The position numbers and the translations under genes are program-made. DNA of 64,000 nt from positions 643,611 through 707,610 of the forward strand of contig NZ_HG315684.1 of assembly GCF_000455365.1 (NCBI RefSeq), in the 5' to 3' direction. The DNA comes from Halopiger djelfimassiliensis. GTDB taxonomy: Archaea > Halobacteriota > Halobacteria > Halobacteriales > Natrialbaceae. The stretch's first letter is position 1; every line of letters begins with the position of its first letter. The notes beneath the pieces were generated by a model. That model was given only the letters and a program-made list of their open reading frames with translations. It was not told where the DNA came from and searched no databases. This document shows positions 45,727 through 54,989 of this stretch, in pieces.

Positions 45727-46563
45727 ATGACCGACCTCGCCGAGCGAGAGTGGCGACTGATCCGGGACGAACCCCGTACCGGGGCGACACAGATGGCGAT
45801 CGAAGAGGTGGCGGCACGCACCGCACTCGAGGACGACCTGCGGACGGTGCGGGTCTACTCGTGGGAGCCGAGCACGCTCTCGCTGGGCTATCGACAGGAC
45901 GCCGACAGCGTCGACTGGGAGTACTGCGAACGCGAGGGGATCGATGTCACACGTCGTCAGACGGGCGGCGGGGGGATCTATCACGACCGGTACGCCGACA
46001 TCTCGTACACCATCGTAGCGCCGGCGGACGAAGTGCCCGGCGACCTGATGGATTGTTACGAACTGTTCTGTCGACCGATCCTCGAGGCGTTCGAGCAGAT
46101 GGGCGTCGACGCGGACTTCGCGGCGGCCGAACAGGACGCGATCTACCAGCCCTCGTGCTACCTGCGCGATATCAACCCGGCACATGATATCGTCGCGCCC
46201 GCGGGATCGGGCGCGGATGCCGGCAAGATCAGCGGCAACGCCCAGTACCGCCAGCGCGACGTGGTCATCCAGCACGGCTCGATCAGCTACGACCGCAAGC
46301 CGGAGCGCCACGTCGGCGTCTTCGATGCGGATCTCGAGCCCACGACCTTCGCCGATCGGGTGACGAGCATCCGCGAACAGGCCGGCATCGATCGGGAGGC
46401 GGCGGTCGATGCGATCGCCGAGGCACTGGGTGACTGGTGTGACGCGGACGACGGCGACTGGCGCGACGGCGAACTCGAGGCCGCCCGCGATCTCGCCGCC
46501 CGGAAGTTCGGCACCGACGCGTGGGTACGCGACCGGGAGGCCCTCGAGGCCGACGATCACTGA
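45727..46563 (+). CDS. lplA: lipoate-protein ligase A
   Basis: A 278-residue ligase that attaches lipoate to E2 or GcvH proteins. The motif sequence is VYSWEPSTLSLGYRQD, VTRRQTGGGGIYHDRYADISYTIVAP (substrate loop with RRxTGGG) and catalytic Lys in DAGKISGNAQYRQRDVVIQHGSI. The C-terminal 60 residues (AIAEALGDWCDADDGDWRDGELEAARDLAARKF) are the accessory part. Its 3' end overlaps the convergent HAD gene by seven bases. Start ATG 45727. Confidence 0.9.
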   Translation: MTDLAEREWRLIRDEPRTGATQMAIEEVAARTALEDDLRTVRVYSWEPSTLSLGYRQDADSVDWEYCEREGIDVTRRQTGGGGIYHDRYADISYTIVAPADEVPGDLMDCYELFCRPILEAFEQMGVDADFAAAEQDAIYQPSCYLRDINPAHDIVAPAGSGADAGKISGNAQYRQRDVVIQHGSISYDRKPERHVGVFDADLEPTTFADRVTSIREQAGIDREAAVDAIAEALGDWCDADDGDWRDGELEAARDLAARKFGTDAWVRDREALEADDH

Positions 46564-47237
46564 GTGCAGACCGATCGACCGTCGGCGATTCGGACGACCT
46601 CGTGGAGCGTCGCGACCTCGTAGGTCGGCGTCACCGAGAGGGTCGCGTCGCGGCAGTGGGACCGTCGAACGAACGCCGAGTCGATCCCCGCTCGGTCGGC
46701 CGCGACTACGTCGCTTTCGCTATCGCCGACGTAGAGTGCCGATTCGGCGTCGAGATCGGCGAGGGCCCGCTCGAGATAGTGCGGGTTCGGTTTCTTCAGC
46801 CGGAGGCTTTCGACGGTCTTCTCCCGGCCGTAGTACGTATCAAACAGCGGGCAAAGTCCGAAGAACTCCAGTACGAACGCGACCGTACTGTGGTGGTTGT
46901 TGCTGACGACGCCACAGGGCTGAGAGAGCTCGGTAAGGCAGGCGACATCGTCGTAGCAGCCTCGCGTTCCCGATTCGAACGCCTCGAGTTGCGATCGTTC
47001 GTCGTGGCGTTCGCGCGCTGCCCAGAACGTCTCCGGATCGATCCCACAGTCCGTACAGAGTTCCGCGAGCCCGTCGACGGTCACGCCGGTGACGATCGCG
47101 TTCAGGTGCTGTTCGTCGATATCGGTAACCCCTACCTCTCGAAACGCGGCCTGCGTCGCTTCGCGTTGTGTCTCGGCTGCGGGCGGATCGACGAGGATGC
47201 CGTCGTTGTCGAAGAGAACCGTCTCGTATTCCGTCAC
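46557..47237 (-). CDS. HAD-family hydrolase
   Basis: A 226-residue phosphatase. Motif I is LFDNDGILVDPP (note Asn after the nucleophile Asp), motif II CGVVSNNHHSTV, motif III KKPNPHYLERAL, motif IV ALYVGDSESDVVAADRAG. The cap between residues 20 and 90 is helical. The start is GTG at 47237 (or GTG at 47246); an open frame reaching 47474 overlaps the endonuclease gene and is unlikely. Substrate unknown; phosphoglycolate or nucleotide phosphatase activity is possible. Confidence 0.85.
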   Translation of the reverse strand: MTEYETVLFDNDGILVDPPAAETQREATQAAFREVGVTDIDEQHLNAIVTGVTVDGLAELCTDCGIDPETFWAARERHDERSQLEAFESGTRGCYDDVACLTELSQPCGVVSNNHHSTVAFVLEFFGLCPLFDTYYGREKTVESLRLKKPNPHYLERALADLDAESALYVGDSESDVVAADRAGIDSAFVRRSHCRDATLSVTPTYEVATLHEVVRIADGRSVCTQ

Positions 47238-47331
47238 TTGTTTCACGTACTCTGGACAGTAGGTTGACTGTTCCGGTCGGCTGCCGGCCCGCTCCGTTAT
47301 ACCTATCACGGCCCGGTACTGACGGGAATCC

Positions 47332-48207
47332 ATGACGATAAAGGTCGGCGCACACGTTTCGATCTCCGGATCGCGCGTCTCCTCCGACGACGAGACGCCG
47401 CCGTACGACGACATCCGCAACGCGGTCCATCGACAGGTCGCGTTCGGCGGCAACTGTGGACAGATATTCACCACCTCGCCGCAGGTCTGGGCTCAACCCG
47501 AGATCAGCGACGAGGCCGCCGAGGGGTTCCGGACGGAAACCGAAACGCAACTCGAGGGGCCGTGGGTGATCCACTCGGCGTACCTGGTCAACCTCTGTAC
47601 CCCGAAGGAAGACCTCCGGCGCAAGTCCAAAGCGAGCATGCAGGCGGAGCTCGACGCCGCCGATAAACTCGGGATTCCGTACGTGAACGTCCATCTGGGC
47701 GCACACACGGGCGCAGGCGTTGAGCAGGGGCTGGACAACGCCGCAAGCGTCATCGACGAGCTCGACGTCCCCGACGACGTGACGATCCTCATCGAGTCCG
47801 ACGCCGGCAGCGGGACGAAACTCGGCGGCGAGTTCGAACACCTTTCGGGCATCATCGACCGCACCGAAACCGACATCGGCATCTGTATCGACACCGCGCA
47901 CACGCTGGTCGCGGGCAACGACCTGACGACGCCGGAAGCCGTCGACGAGACCGTCCAGCGGTTCGACGACGAGGTCGGGCTGGAGTACCTCGAGTACATC
48001 CACCTCAACGACTCGAAACACGACGTCGGCACGCACAAGGACGAACACGCCCACATCGGCGAAGGGTACATCGGCGAGGACGGCATGAAGGCGATCGTCA
48101 ACCATCCGGACCTCCGGGACCTGCCGTTCGCGCTCGAGACACCCACCGAGGACGGCCGCGGGTTCGAGTGGAACATCGAGAAGGTCACGGAACTCCGAGA
48201 GGAGTGA
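47332..48207 (+). CDS. nfo: endonuclease IV
   Basis: A 291-residue AP endonuclease of base-excision repair. The three-zinc site is spread over [70 protein letters not shown] and FALETP, in the expected order. Length agrees with the family. ATG 47332. It diverges from the HAD gene with 94 bases between starts. Confidence 0.95.
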   Translation: MTIKVGAHVSISGSRVSSDDETPPYDDIRNAVHRQVAFGGNCGQIFTTSPQVWAQPEISDEAAEGFRTETETQLEGPWVIHSAYLVNLCTPKEDLRRKSKASMQAELDAADKLGIPYVNVHLGAHTGAGVEQGLDNAASVIDELDVPDDVTILIESDAGSGTKLGGEFEHLSGIIDRTETDIGICIDTAHTLVAGNDLTTPEAVDETVQRFDDEVGLEYLEYIHLNDSKHDVGTHKDEHAHIGEGYIGEDGMKAIVNHPDLRDLPFALETPTEDGRGFEWNIEKVTELREE

Positions 48208-48345
48208 CCGCTCCGATCGGCACAGCACGCGGTCCGCTCGCCGGCACACCCGAGCGAGAGCAGTGAGTGTCCCTGCACCCGACGGCAGCCGGGACGGACA
48301 CGACGAATCGACCCGTTTTTACTCGGGCCGCCGTTATCGGGGGCC

Positions 48346-49143
48346 GTGCGAGAGTTCTCCGAATCCTATCTCAATCGGACCCGCGAGGGGATGTGGGACG
48401 ACTCCAGACGCGCCCTCGAGCCGCTGGCTCTCGAGTCCCGCGACCGGATCCTCGACGTGGGCTGTGGGACCGGCGAACTGAGCCGCGTTCTCGCCGCGGA
48501 GTCACCGGGAGACGTGATCGGCTGCGATGCCGATCCGGGGCTGCTCGCGGCCGCCAGCGAGTACGTTCCGACCGTCGCCGGCGATGCCCTGCGGCTACCG
48601 TTCCCGGACGACGCCTTCGATCTCGTCGTCTGTCAGGCGCTTTTGATCAACCTCCCCGATCCAGCGGCCGCCGTGGCCGAGTTCGCCCGCGTTTCGACGG
48701 ACCTGGTGGCGGCCGTCGAACCCGACAACGCTGCGGTCGAGATCGACTCCAGCGTCGACGACGAGGACCGGCTCGAGCGGCGCGCCCGGCAGGCCTATCT
48801 CGAAGGCGTCGACACCGACGTCACGCTCGGGGCGGACACCAGCGAGGCCTTCGAGGCGGCGGAGCTGGAGCTACTCGAGACCCGCCAGTACGACCACGTG
48901 CGAACGGTCGAACCGCCGTACACCGAGAGTGCGCTGGCAGCCGCCCGGCGCAAGGCGACCGGCGACGGACTGGCCGACGACCGGGAGACGATGCTCGCGG
49001 GCGAACTCACCGAAGGCGAGTACGACGACCTCCGGGGGTCGTGGCGTGAGATGGGGCGAGCCGTAATCGAGCAGATGCGCGACCGCGAGTATCGACGCGA
49101 GGAAGTCGTCCCGTTCTACGTGACGGTCGGCCGCGTGCCCTAG
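48346..49143 (+). CDS. class I SAM-dependent methyltransferase
   Basis: A 265-residue methyltransferase. Motif I is ILDVGCGTGELSRVLA, then VIGCDADPGLLAAA and the post-motif-II LRLPFPDDAFDLVVCQALLINLPDPAAAVAEFARV. The substrate cannot be predicted. GTG start at 48346, preceded by a TATA-like GTTTTTAC about 30 bases upstream, which indicates a leaderless message. Stand-alone gene. Confidence 0.85.
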   Translation: MREFSESYLNRTREGMWDDSRRALEPLALESRDRILDVGCGTGELSRVLAAESPGDVIGCDADPGLLAAASEYVPTVAGDALRLPFPDDAFDLVVCQALLINLPDPAAAVAEFARVSTDLVAAVEPDNAAVEIDSSVDDEDRLERRARQAYLEGVDTDVTLGADTSEAFEAAELELLETRQYDHVRTVEPPYTESALAAARRKATGDGLADDRETMLAGELTEGEYDDLRGSWREMGRAVIEQMRDREYRREEVVPFYVTVGRVP

Positions 49144-49198
49144 TCTGCAACGGACCGAGACCGCGTTTTCCGGTCCGAGCGCGCCGGCTCCGTTCCCG

Positions 49199-49870
49199 TC
49201 ACTGCGGTCGGAGCGCCCGCAGTCCGCTGCCGACCAGGCCGCTGGCGTTCGTGCTCCAGCCATCGGAGTCGTTCGATATGGGATCGCCAGCCGAGTCGCT
49301 CGGGGTGCCGTCGCTTTCGTTGCCCTGCCCGTCGGTCTCGTCGACCCGGCTATCGGGCTCGTTACCTCGAGTATCTGTTTCGTTGCCCCCGTCCTCACCG
49401 TCGCTTTCGTGCGGTGGGTCGAACGGGGTGGGCACGGGGACGTCGCTTTTCGAGCCGACCTCGACGGCGTATTCGGTCACGGAGAGGCTCCGCAACTCGA
49501 CCGAGCGGGCGTCGACGACGATGTCGGTTCGTCGAGCCGTGAAACACTCCTCGGCCGCCGCGAGGTCGTTGAGCGTCTCGTTTCGCCGATCCGTCCGTAA
49601 CACGATGGCTCCCTCGGAGGAGCGCGGTTCCCCGAGTTCGACGCGTCTGGTCCCGTCGAGGTGGATCGTGACGTTCCCATCGTCGCTTCGAATGACGATC
49701 CCGTTGGTATCCGGCGCGAACTGCTGGGCGCAGACGGTCGCACCTTCGATCGCCCCGAGGTCGACCGTGACGACTGGCTCGTCGGCCTGACCGGCCACGT
49801 GGGACGTTCCGACCGCGGCACCGCCGAGGGCGACGGCCAACACGACGACGAGCACACTGGTCCGGATCAT
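49199..49870 (-). CDS. secreted/anchored protein of DUF6230-DUF6114 operon, function unknown
   Basis: A 223-residue protein with an N-terminal hydrophobic signal (residues 4-24, TSVLVVVLAVALGGAAVGTSHVAG). A predicted beta-rich extracellular part follows (VVTVDLGAIEGATVCAQQF... GNVTIHLDGTRRVELG... VELRSLSVTEYAVEV). The last 70 residues are low-complexity Asp/Gly/Asn/Ser/Glu. It is the third gene of an operon behind a DUF6114 and a DUF6230 gene. ATG at 49870 begins the signal; an upstream start would overlap the DUF6114 gene. I recognise no family. Confidence 0.65.
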   Translation of the reverse strand: MIRTSVLVVVLAVALGGAAVGTSHVAGQADEPVVTVDLGAIEGATVCAQQFAPDTNGIVIRSDDGNVTIHLDGTRRVELGEPRSSEGAIVLRTDRRNETLNDLAAAEECFTARRTDIVVDARSVELRSLSVTEYAVEVGSKSDVPVPTPFDPPHESDGEDGGNETDTRGNEPDSRVDETDGQGNESDGTPSDSAGDPISNDSDGWSTNASGLVGSGLRALRPQ

Positions 49871-49907
49871 GCGTCGGGGCGGTTCGTCGGTCCGGTTCGT
49901 CCCGGCG

Positions 49908-50474
49908 TCACTCGTCGATACCCCGCCGTTTGATGCGTTCGATGCCCGCGCGACAGGCAAGGCGTATCTTGCCGAGGAGGCGATCGAACCCCGCGTCGAT
50001 CCGGGCCGCCGCTTTGTCGATCACGCTCGGATCCGAGCCGTCGTCGTCGGTGGCTTCGTCGCCCGGCTTCCAAGCGAGACAGAGGTTCCCGCCAAGGATG
50101 CCGAGTAACATGCCGATCAGCAACCCGCCGAGCGATCCGAACAGCGAGAAGATCGACAGAACGATCCCGACGACGCCGATCACGTCGGCGCTGGCCGGCT
50201 TGTACAGCGCGTAGACTCCCGACAGAAAAACGAACACGCCGAAGAGGGACCCGATCGCGAGATAGCCCGCCATTTGTCCGCCGATGAAGGCGAGATCCGG
50301 CAGGATCCGCATCGGAACCCAGGTGATGAGGACGCCGCCCAGACACAGCAGGATACCGCCCAGGAACGGGCGTCCCGTTCGCCAGGCGTTGAATCGGCTC
50401 CACTGAGAGCCGATCCGCCGGCTGACCCGTGTGGGTGGGGACTCGGACTCGTTCTGGCCGTTTTCGGGAGACAT
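49908..50474 (-). CDS. DUF6114 membrane protein
   Basis: A 188-residue protein with four helices (about residues 38-57, 61-85, 88-110, 112-130) after a basic leader (WSRFNAWRTGRPFLGGILLCLGGVLITWVPMRI). It ends in an acidic then basic tail. The WRxGRPFxGGxLLxLGGxLI signature and the repeat of Gly-rich helices (LGGLLIGMLLGILGGNLCLAW) match DUF6114, otherwise known from actinobacteria, where it sits next to DUF6230. Second gene in the operon, six bases after the DUF6230 stop. Function unknown. Confidence 0.78.
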   Translation of the reverse strand: MSPENGQNESESPPTRVSRRIGSQWSRFNAWRTGRPFLGGILLCLGGVLITWVPMRILPDLAFIGGQMAGYLAIGSLFGVFVFLSGVYALYKPASADVIGVVGIVLSIFSLFGSLGGLLIGMLLGILGGNLCLAWKPGDEATDDDGSDPSVIDKAAARIDAGFDRLLGKIRLACRAGIERIKRRGIDE

Positions 50475-50480
50475 GGGCGA

Positions 50481-51092
50481 TCACCCGTCGGAATGGAATT
50501 CCACGTCGACGTCGAGACCGGGGAGTGTGATCTCGTTCGAGGCGAGGTACACCGCATCCATCTCGACGTCTTGTTGGACCATTCCGGGGCTCTCTCCGGA
50601 GATGTCCGTGAGGTGGCCGTTCTCGGGATCGGCGTTTTCGCCGGCCGTCTGTTGGAACTGCCGTTCCGGATTATCGCTCGCCCTGGCGTTGACGACCTGT
50701 CCGTTGAACGTCGCCTCTTCCGCCTGCAAGTCGGTGAGTTTGATGTACTGCTCGTCGGCTTCGACCGTTCCGTCGGCGGCGAACGAGATCTCCATCGAGC
50801 CGTCGATCAGGGGAACGGATTGTTCCCCGCTTAGTACCATGCCGTCGATCTCGACGTTACGCTGTTCGACGACAGCAACCGGCGTCTCCCCCTCGGTGTC
50901 TTCCCCGACGCTGGGATAGAGGAGGAACTCGTCGGATCTGATCTCGTCGGCCGTGACGGTGAACCCGCTGCCGCTGGCAGTGGCCATCGCCGTCGCATAG
51001 GCCGTCCCTGATGAGAGGACGATGAGACCGACAAGCGTGACGATCAGGAACGAGGTGCAGGTCCCGGTCACCAGCCGCTTGCGGCGGTACAT
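50481..51092 (-). CDS. DUF6230 secreted/membrane-anchored protein
   Basis: A 203-residue protein with an N-terminal helix (residues 6-34). Its exported domain resembles DUF6230 of actinobacteria: FTVTADEIRSDEFLLYPSV, NVEIDGMVLSGEQSVPLIDG, EQYIKLTDLQAEEATFNGQVVNAR, FQQTAGENADPENGHLTDI and TLPGLDVDVEF. A GGAGGTG ribosome-binding site lies about 7 bases before the ATG at 51092, notable in a largely leaderless genome. First gene of the three-gene operon. No enzymatic motif is visible. Confidence 0.8.
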   Translation of the reverse strand: MYRRKRLVTGTCTSFLIVTLVGLIVLSSGTAYATAMATASGSGFTVTADEIRSDEFLLYPSVGEDTEGETPVAVVEQRNVEIDGMVLSGEQSVPLIDGSMEISFAADGTVEADEQYIKLTDLQAEEATFNGQVVNARASDNPERQFQQTAGENADPENGHLTDISGESPGMVQQDVEMDAVYLASNEITLPGLDVDVEFHSDG

Positions 51093-51736
51093 ACTACGTC
51101 CACCTCCGAACGGCCGGTTCGGTTGCTTTCGTTCGATACGCCCGTTTCGCGCCGTTTTCGCTTCGACTTCGTGGCCGCATCTCGTGCGTCACAGGAGCAC
51201 ACCCAACACGATTTCAAATCATTTTTCCTCCTTGTATGAGGGAGCATTTATAACTGACCGGGTGCGAATATTATCTCGGTTCTGATTCGGAATCCGATCT
51301 AGAAGAGATTTTAACCCGCGGAGAGGGCTTGAGAGGACACCTCACCGGACGACGAGAGTTATCCCTGCAAGCCCGAAAGTACCGACATCGTTCTCCGCCT
51401 AACGGCGGCCATATTCGCCTCGGTATAAAGAGGCGCGGAAACGCGGCGGAACGACTATCCGGGAGAACCGTTCGTGTCGGAGCATGCGAACGAAACGGTT
51501 CGAAATCGATCGGTGCACCACGTCCCCCCCATGAGTGTAGGTATCGGATACCACGACTACCGTTGCTCACCGCTGCGGTTCTCCCTGCCGTCGCTCAGCC
51601 CGACGGCCGCCGGCTTTCCGTCGGCTCGTCGCAGTTTCGCGGCAGCGATGGACCCGAGGGATCGCCGCCGATCGGACGCCATAATTATGGTAAACGATAA
51701 TTGGAAATACGTCCACGATGTCGTGACCGTTCGACG
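51093..51736. other. intergenic region between divergent DUF6230 operon and Bat-type regulator
   Basis: 644 bases with no convincing ORF. An AT-rich stretch around 51235-51310 holds possible promoter elements. An inverted repeat AATTAT-N8-ATAATT lies at 51683-51702, 34 bases before the regulator ATG, and may be an operator or the TATA box. Nothing else is recognised. Confidence 0.5.
51683..51702. promoter_or_regulatory. inverted repeat upstream of Bat-type regulator
   Basis: AATTAT-GGTAAACG-ATAATT is a perfect 6-bp inverted repeat about 34 bases before the ATG at 51737. It could be an autoregulatory site or contain the TATA box; the positions fit both. Confidence 0.4.
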
Positions 51737-52387
51737 ATGAGATACGCGAAATGCGTCATTATCCCCGACGACGAGGGACTGCACCCGCTCGATCGGCGGA
51801 TCGAGGAACACCCCGACGTTACGCGCGAACTCCTCCACAACGTCAATCTCCTCGCCGACGAGACGATCGTCGCGCTCTACCAGTTCTCGGGCGACAGGAC
51901 GGTTCTCGAATCGATCCTCTCGGAGTCGTCGATGATCAACCAGTACCAGCTTTCGACCGTCGACGGCACACACCACGCCTACGCCCACATCGAAGCACAC
52001 AACAGGCTCGTCGGGCTGTTGAGCATGCTCCGGGAGTTCGAGTTCATCTACGATACACCCCTCGAGTTTACGCGCCGTGGTGGTCTTCGGGTCACGATGA
52101 TCGGCGACGTAAAGAGCTTTCAGGAGGCCATTCCGGACGTTCCCGACGGAATCAGGCTCAAGCTCCTCAAGACGGGTCGGTACGAACCGAACACGAATCG
52201 ACTGTTCTCCCAACTTACCGACCGCCAACAGGAGATCCTTCGGACGGCCGTCGACATGGGGTACTACAACGTCCCGCGGGCGGTGACCCACGAAGACATC
52301 GGCGAGAAGCTGGGCTGTACCGGAGGGACGGTCGGCGGCCACCTGCGGAAGATCGAATCGACGATTCTCACCCAGATCGTCCCCTGA
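51737..52387 (+). CDS. bacterio-opsin-activator-type HTH-10 regulator
   Basis: A 216-residue regulator with a C-terminal HTH_10 domain (residues 150-216; LTDRQQEILRTAVDMGYYNVPRAVTHEDIGEKLGCTGGTVGGHLRKIESTIL). The N-terminal half (RYAKCVIIPDDEGLHPLDRRIEEHPDVTRELLHNVNLLADETIVALYQFSGDRTVLESIL) is the common haloarchaeal Bat-like sensor part. ATG 51737. It diverges from the DUF6230 operon and may regulate it, but no binding site can be read with confidence. Confidence 0.85.
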   Translation: MRYAKCVIIPDDEGLHPLDRRIEEHPDVTRELLHNVNLLADETIVALYQFSGDRTVLESILSESSMINQYQLSTVDGTHHAYAHIEAHNRLVGLLSMLREFEFIYDTPLEFTRRGGLRVTMIGDVKSFQEAIPDVPDGIRLKLLKTGRYEPNTNRLFSQLTDRQQEILRTAVDMGYYNVPRAVTHEDIGEKLGCTGGTVGGHLRKIESTILTQIVP

Positions 52388-52442
52388 CCCTCTCACGACC
52401 CGACGCCTAATTACATACGGACAGTCGTCGAACGGGGTCGGT

Positions 52443-53405
52443 ATGGCGGCGATCGAACTCGAAGCGCTCACGAAAACGTACGGCGAGGTGGTCGCGAACG
52501 ACGGGGTCACGGTCGACGTCGAACGCGGCGAAATCTTCGGCTATCTCGGCCCGAACGGCGCGGGCAAGACGACGACTATCCGGACGCTGCTTGGCTTTCT
52601 CTCGCCGACCGCCGGGACCGCACGATTGCTGGGACACGACGTCACCGACGAGCGGGCCCTCCTCGACGCGAAACGACGACTGGGCTACCTGCCGGACAAC
52701 CCGGCGTTCGACGAGACGGTGACCGGGCGTGAGGTCCTCGAGCTACACGCGTCGATCAAGGGCGACGAGCGAAGCGAGGCGTTGCTCGAGCGGTTCGATC
52801 CGCCGCTCGATCGCGAGGTACGGGACTACTCGCACGGCAACGTCCGCAAACTCGGCCTCGTGTTGGCGTTCATGCACGACCCCGATCTGGCGATTCTCGA
52901 CGAGCCCACGAGCGGACTCGATCCGCTGATGCAACAGCGGTTCGCCGAGTTCCTCCGGGCCGAGCGCGACCGCGGCGTGACGGTCTTTTTCTCCTCGCAC
53001 GTCTTGAGCGAGGTCCGACGCCTCTGCGATCGCGTCGGCATCATCCGAAACGGCCGGCTCGTCGCCGTCGAACCCGTCGAATCGCTGCTCGACAGGAGCG
53101 GCAAGGTCGTTCGACTGCGCGCCGACGAAGCGATTCCGCACGAGGTGCTCTCGGTCGATGGCGTCTACGACCTCGAGACCGAGACGTCGAAGCCGAGCGA
53201 ACGCACACAGTCGGCGGTCACCGAGTGTACGTTTACGTTCACCGGCGACGTAAACGCGTTGCTCGCGGCGCTTCGCGAGTATCGGCTGCTCGACCTCTCG
53301 ATCGAAGAAGCGCCGCTCGAAGACGTGTTCATGCGGTTTTACGGGGGCGACGAACGCGAACCCCGGAGAGGCGAGCGTGCGAACGCAGGAGCGGACGATG
53401 GGTGA
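52443..53405 (+). CDS. ABC-2 type transporter ATP-binding protein
   Basis: A 320-residue ATPase. Walker A is LGPNGAGKTTT near residue 34; LSH-type signature YSHGNVRKLGLVLA, Walker B LAILDEPTSGLDP and the switch TVFFSSHVLSEV are present. The signature reads SHGN instead of SGGQ. A C-terminal extension (residues about 215-320) is typical of CcmA/NatA-like exporters. It overlaps the permease gene by eight bases. Substrate unknown. Confidence 0.92.
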   Translation: MAAIELEALTKTYGEVVANDGVTVDVERGEIFGYLGPNGAGKTTTIRTLLGFLSPTAGTARLLGHDVTDERALLDAKRRLGYLPDNPAFDETVTGREVLELHASIKGDERSEALLERFDPPLDREVRDYSHGNVRKLGLVLAFMHDPDLAILDEPTSGLDPLMQQRFAEFLRAERDRGVTVFFSSHVLSEVRRLCDRVGIIRNGRLVAVEPVESLLDRSGKVVRLRADEAIPHEVLSVDGVYDLETETSKPSERTQSAVTECTFTFTGDVNALLAALREYRLLDLSIEEAPLEDVFMRFYGGDEREPRRGERANAGADDG

Positions 53406-54183
53406 ACTCGCGCGGTACGACGGCCGACGCCGGCTCACCGGCAGCACCGTCCTCGCGCTCGCGCTGGCCGCGCTGGCCGCGCTCGTCGTCTGGGTGTACC
53501 CCTCCTTTCGCGGGGCCGTGGACATGGACGAGCTGCTCGAGGCCTACCCCGAGCCGATGTTACAGGTCATGGGGATCCAAACGTTTGCGAGCTTCGAGGG
53601 GTTTCTCGCCGTCGAACTCTACGTCTTCGGCTGGGTCATCCTGCTCGGGCTCTATCTCGCCTACAGCACGGCGGGCGTGATCGCCGACGACGTCGATCGG
53701 GGTCGGATGGACCTGCTCCTGTCGCTGCCGCTTTCCCGGACCCGCGTCGTCGGCGAGAAGTTCGCCGCCATGAGCGTCCCGATCGTCCTCGTCAACGTCC
53801 CGACGCCGCTTGTCGTCTTCGTCGGCGGGGACCTGATCGGCGAATCGATCGATGCGGCGGACCTGCTTGCGCTTCATCTCCTCTCGATCCCGTTCCTGTT
53901 TGCCTGTGCCGGGATCGGCCTCCTCGCGTCGGTCGTTTTCGAACGAGCGAGCATCGCCCAGCGGGTCGCCCTCGGAGTCACCTTCGGACTCTTTCTCGTC
54001 GAGTCCCTGCTCGAGGGCACCGACTACGAGGCAGTGGGTGCAATCGCCCCGATGCGGTACTTCGATCCGAACGAAATCCTGCTCGAAGGAACGTACGACC
54101 TCGCCGGTGCGGGTATCCTCATCGGAATGACGCTGGCGCTGGTCGTCGTCAGTCAGTTCTGGTTTCGGAGACGCGACCTCTGA
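53398..54183 (+). CDS. ABC-2 type transporter permease
   Basis: A 261-residue permease with six helices. A typical ABC-2 segment is YLAYSTAGVIADDVDRGRMDLLLSLPLSRTRVVGEKF (the E/D..R...LLS.P.SR elbow). Partner of the preceding ATPase; the pair may export lipids, peptides or drugs. A GTG at 53377 is in frame, but the ATG at 53398 is preferred as it gives a short leader before helix 1. Confidence 0.9.
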   Translation: MGELARYDGRRRLTGSTVLALALAALAALVVWVYPSFRGAVDMDELLEAYPEPMLQVMGIQTFASFEGFLAVELYVFGWVILLGLYLAYSTAGVIADDVDRGRMDLLLSLPLSRTRVVGEKFAAMSVPIVLVNVPTPLVVFVGGDLIGESIDAADLLALHLLSIPFLFACAGIGLLASVVFERASIAQRVALGVTFGLFLVESLLEGTDYEAVGAIAPMRYFDPNEILLEGTYDLAGAGILIGMTLALVVVSQFWFRRRDL

Positions 54184-54196
54184 GCCGATCCGGTCG

Positions 54197-54868
54197 TCAG
54201 ACCACGTCACCCCGCACCGTAACCCCGTCCTGCTCTTCGCGCCAGGCGTGGAGTTGCCGGGCCGCCGTCGCGGCCTCCTCGGCCCCCAGCCCCAGCATCT
54301 CGAGGGCGTCGGACAGCGTCGGCAACGCGAGGTCGCTCTCGCGGAGCTTCCGGAACGCCTCCTCGCTTCGGGTCCCGTCGGCCCAGAGACAGACGCCGCG
54401 GGGATCGAGCAGTTGCGTGTAGTCTTCCCGGCGTTTCGCGCCGCGCAACCGCTGGGTGACGTTGTCCTCGAAGGACGCGTTACAGACCTCGAGATGGATC
54501 GGCTCGTCCTCGTCGTCCGCGAGCAGGTGGGCGGCCAGACACCGCTCGGGGGCGGCGTGGCCGTTCGGGTTGGCCCGCACGTACTCGGGATACTCGGCGG
54601 CCCAATCTGCCCGAACGGACTTGCCAACTCCCTCGACTCCGAGCGCCGCACTCGAGTCGGACACGTCGGTTTCGACGGCGTCGCTGTCGTCGCGCATCAG
54701 GATGTCCTTGGTCAGATAGACGTCGAGTCGCTCGACCGGATCGAGTCCGAGTGCGACGTCGCCGAACGCCCACACCTCGCGGACGGGAACCGGCATCCGT
54801 TCGTTCTCGACCGTCCCGACGAGTCGTTCGAGGCGGTCGACCGCGTCGCTTCGGGGGTAGCCACTCAT
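54197..54868 (-). CDS. conserved haloarchaeal hypothetical protein
   Basis: A 223-residue acidic protein. Segments with some conservation character are PVREVWAFGDVALGLDPVERLDVYLTKDILMR, PEYVRANPNGHAAPERCLAAHLLADDEDEPIHLEVCNASFEDNVTQRL and LPTLSDALEMLGLGAEEAATAARQL. It resembles a family found next to ABC or tRNA-modification genes in haloarchaea (DUF7095-like). Function unknown. ATG 54868 is chosen over an upstream start at 54895. Confidence 0.65.
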   Translation of the reverse strand: MSGYPRSDAVDRLERLVGTVENERMPVPVREVWAFGDVALGLDPVERLDVYLTKDILMRDDSDAVETDVSDSSAALGVEGVGKSVRADWAAEYPEYVRANPNGHAAPERCLAAHLLADDEDEPIHLEVCNASFEDNVTQRLRGAKRREDYTQLLDPRGVCLWADGTRSEEAFRKLRESDLALPTLSDALEMLGLGAEEAATAARQLHAWREEQDGVTVRGDVV

Positions 54869-54989
54869 TAGCGGGTGTGAGCGCTCGAGGCGCAAAACGG
54901 TTTCTCAGCGCCGGCCCGCGGCCGGAACCCGGATCGTCGGTCGTGTCAAGAGAGCACCTTTTTTATCGGTTCCCGACCAACGAAACCGT

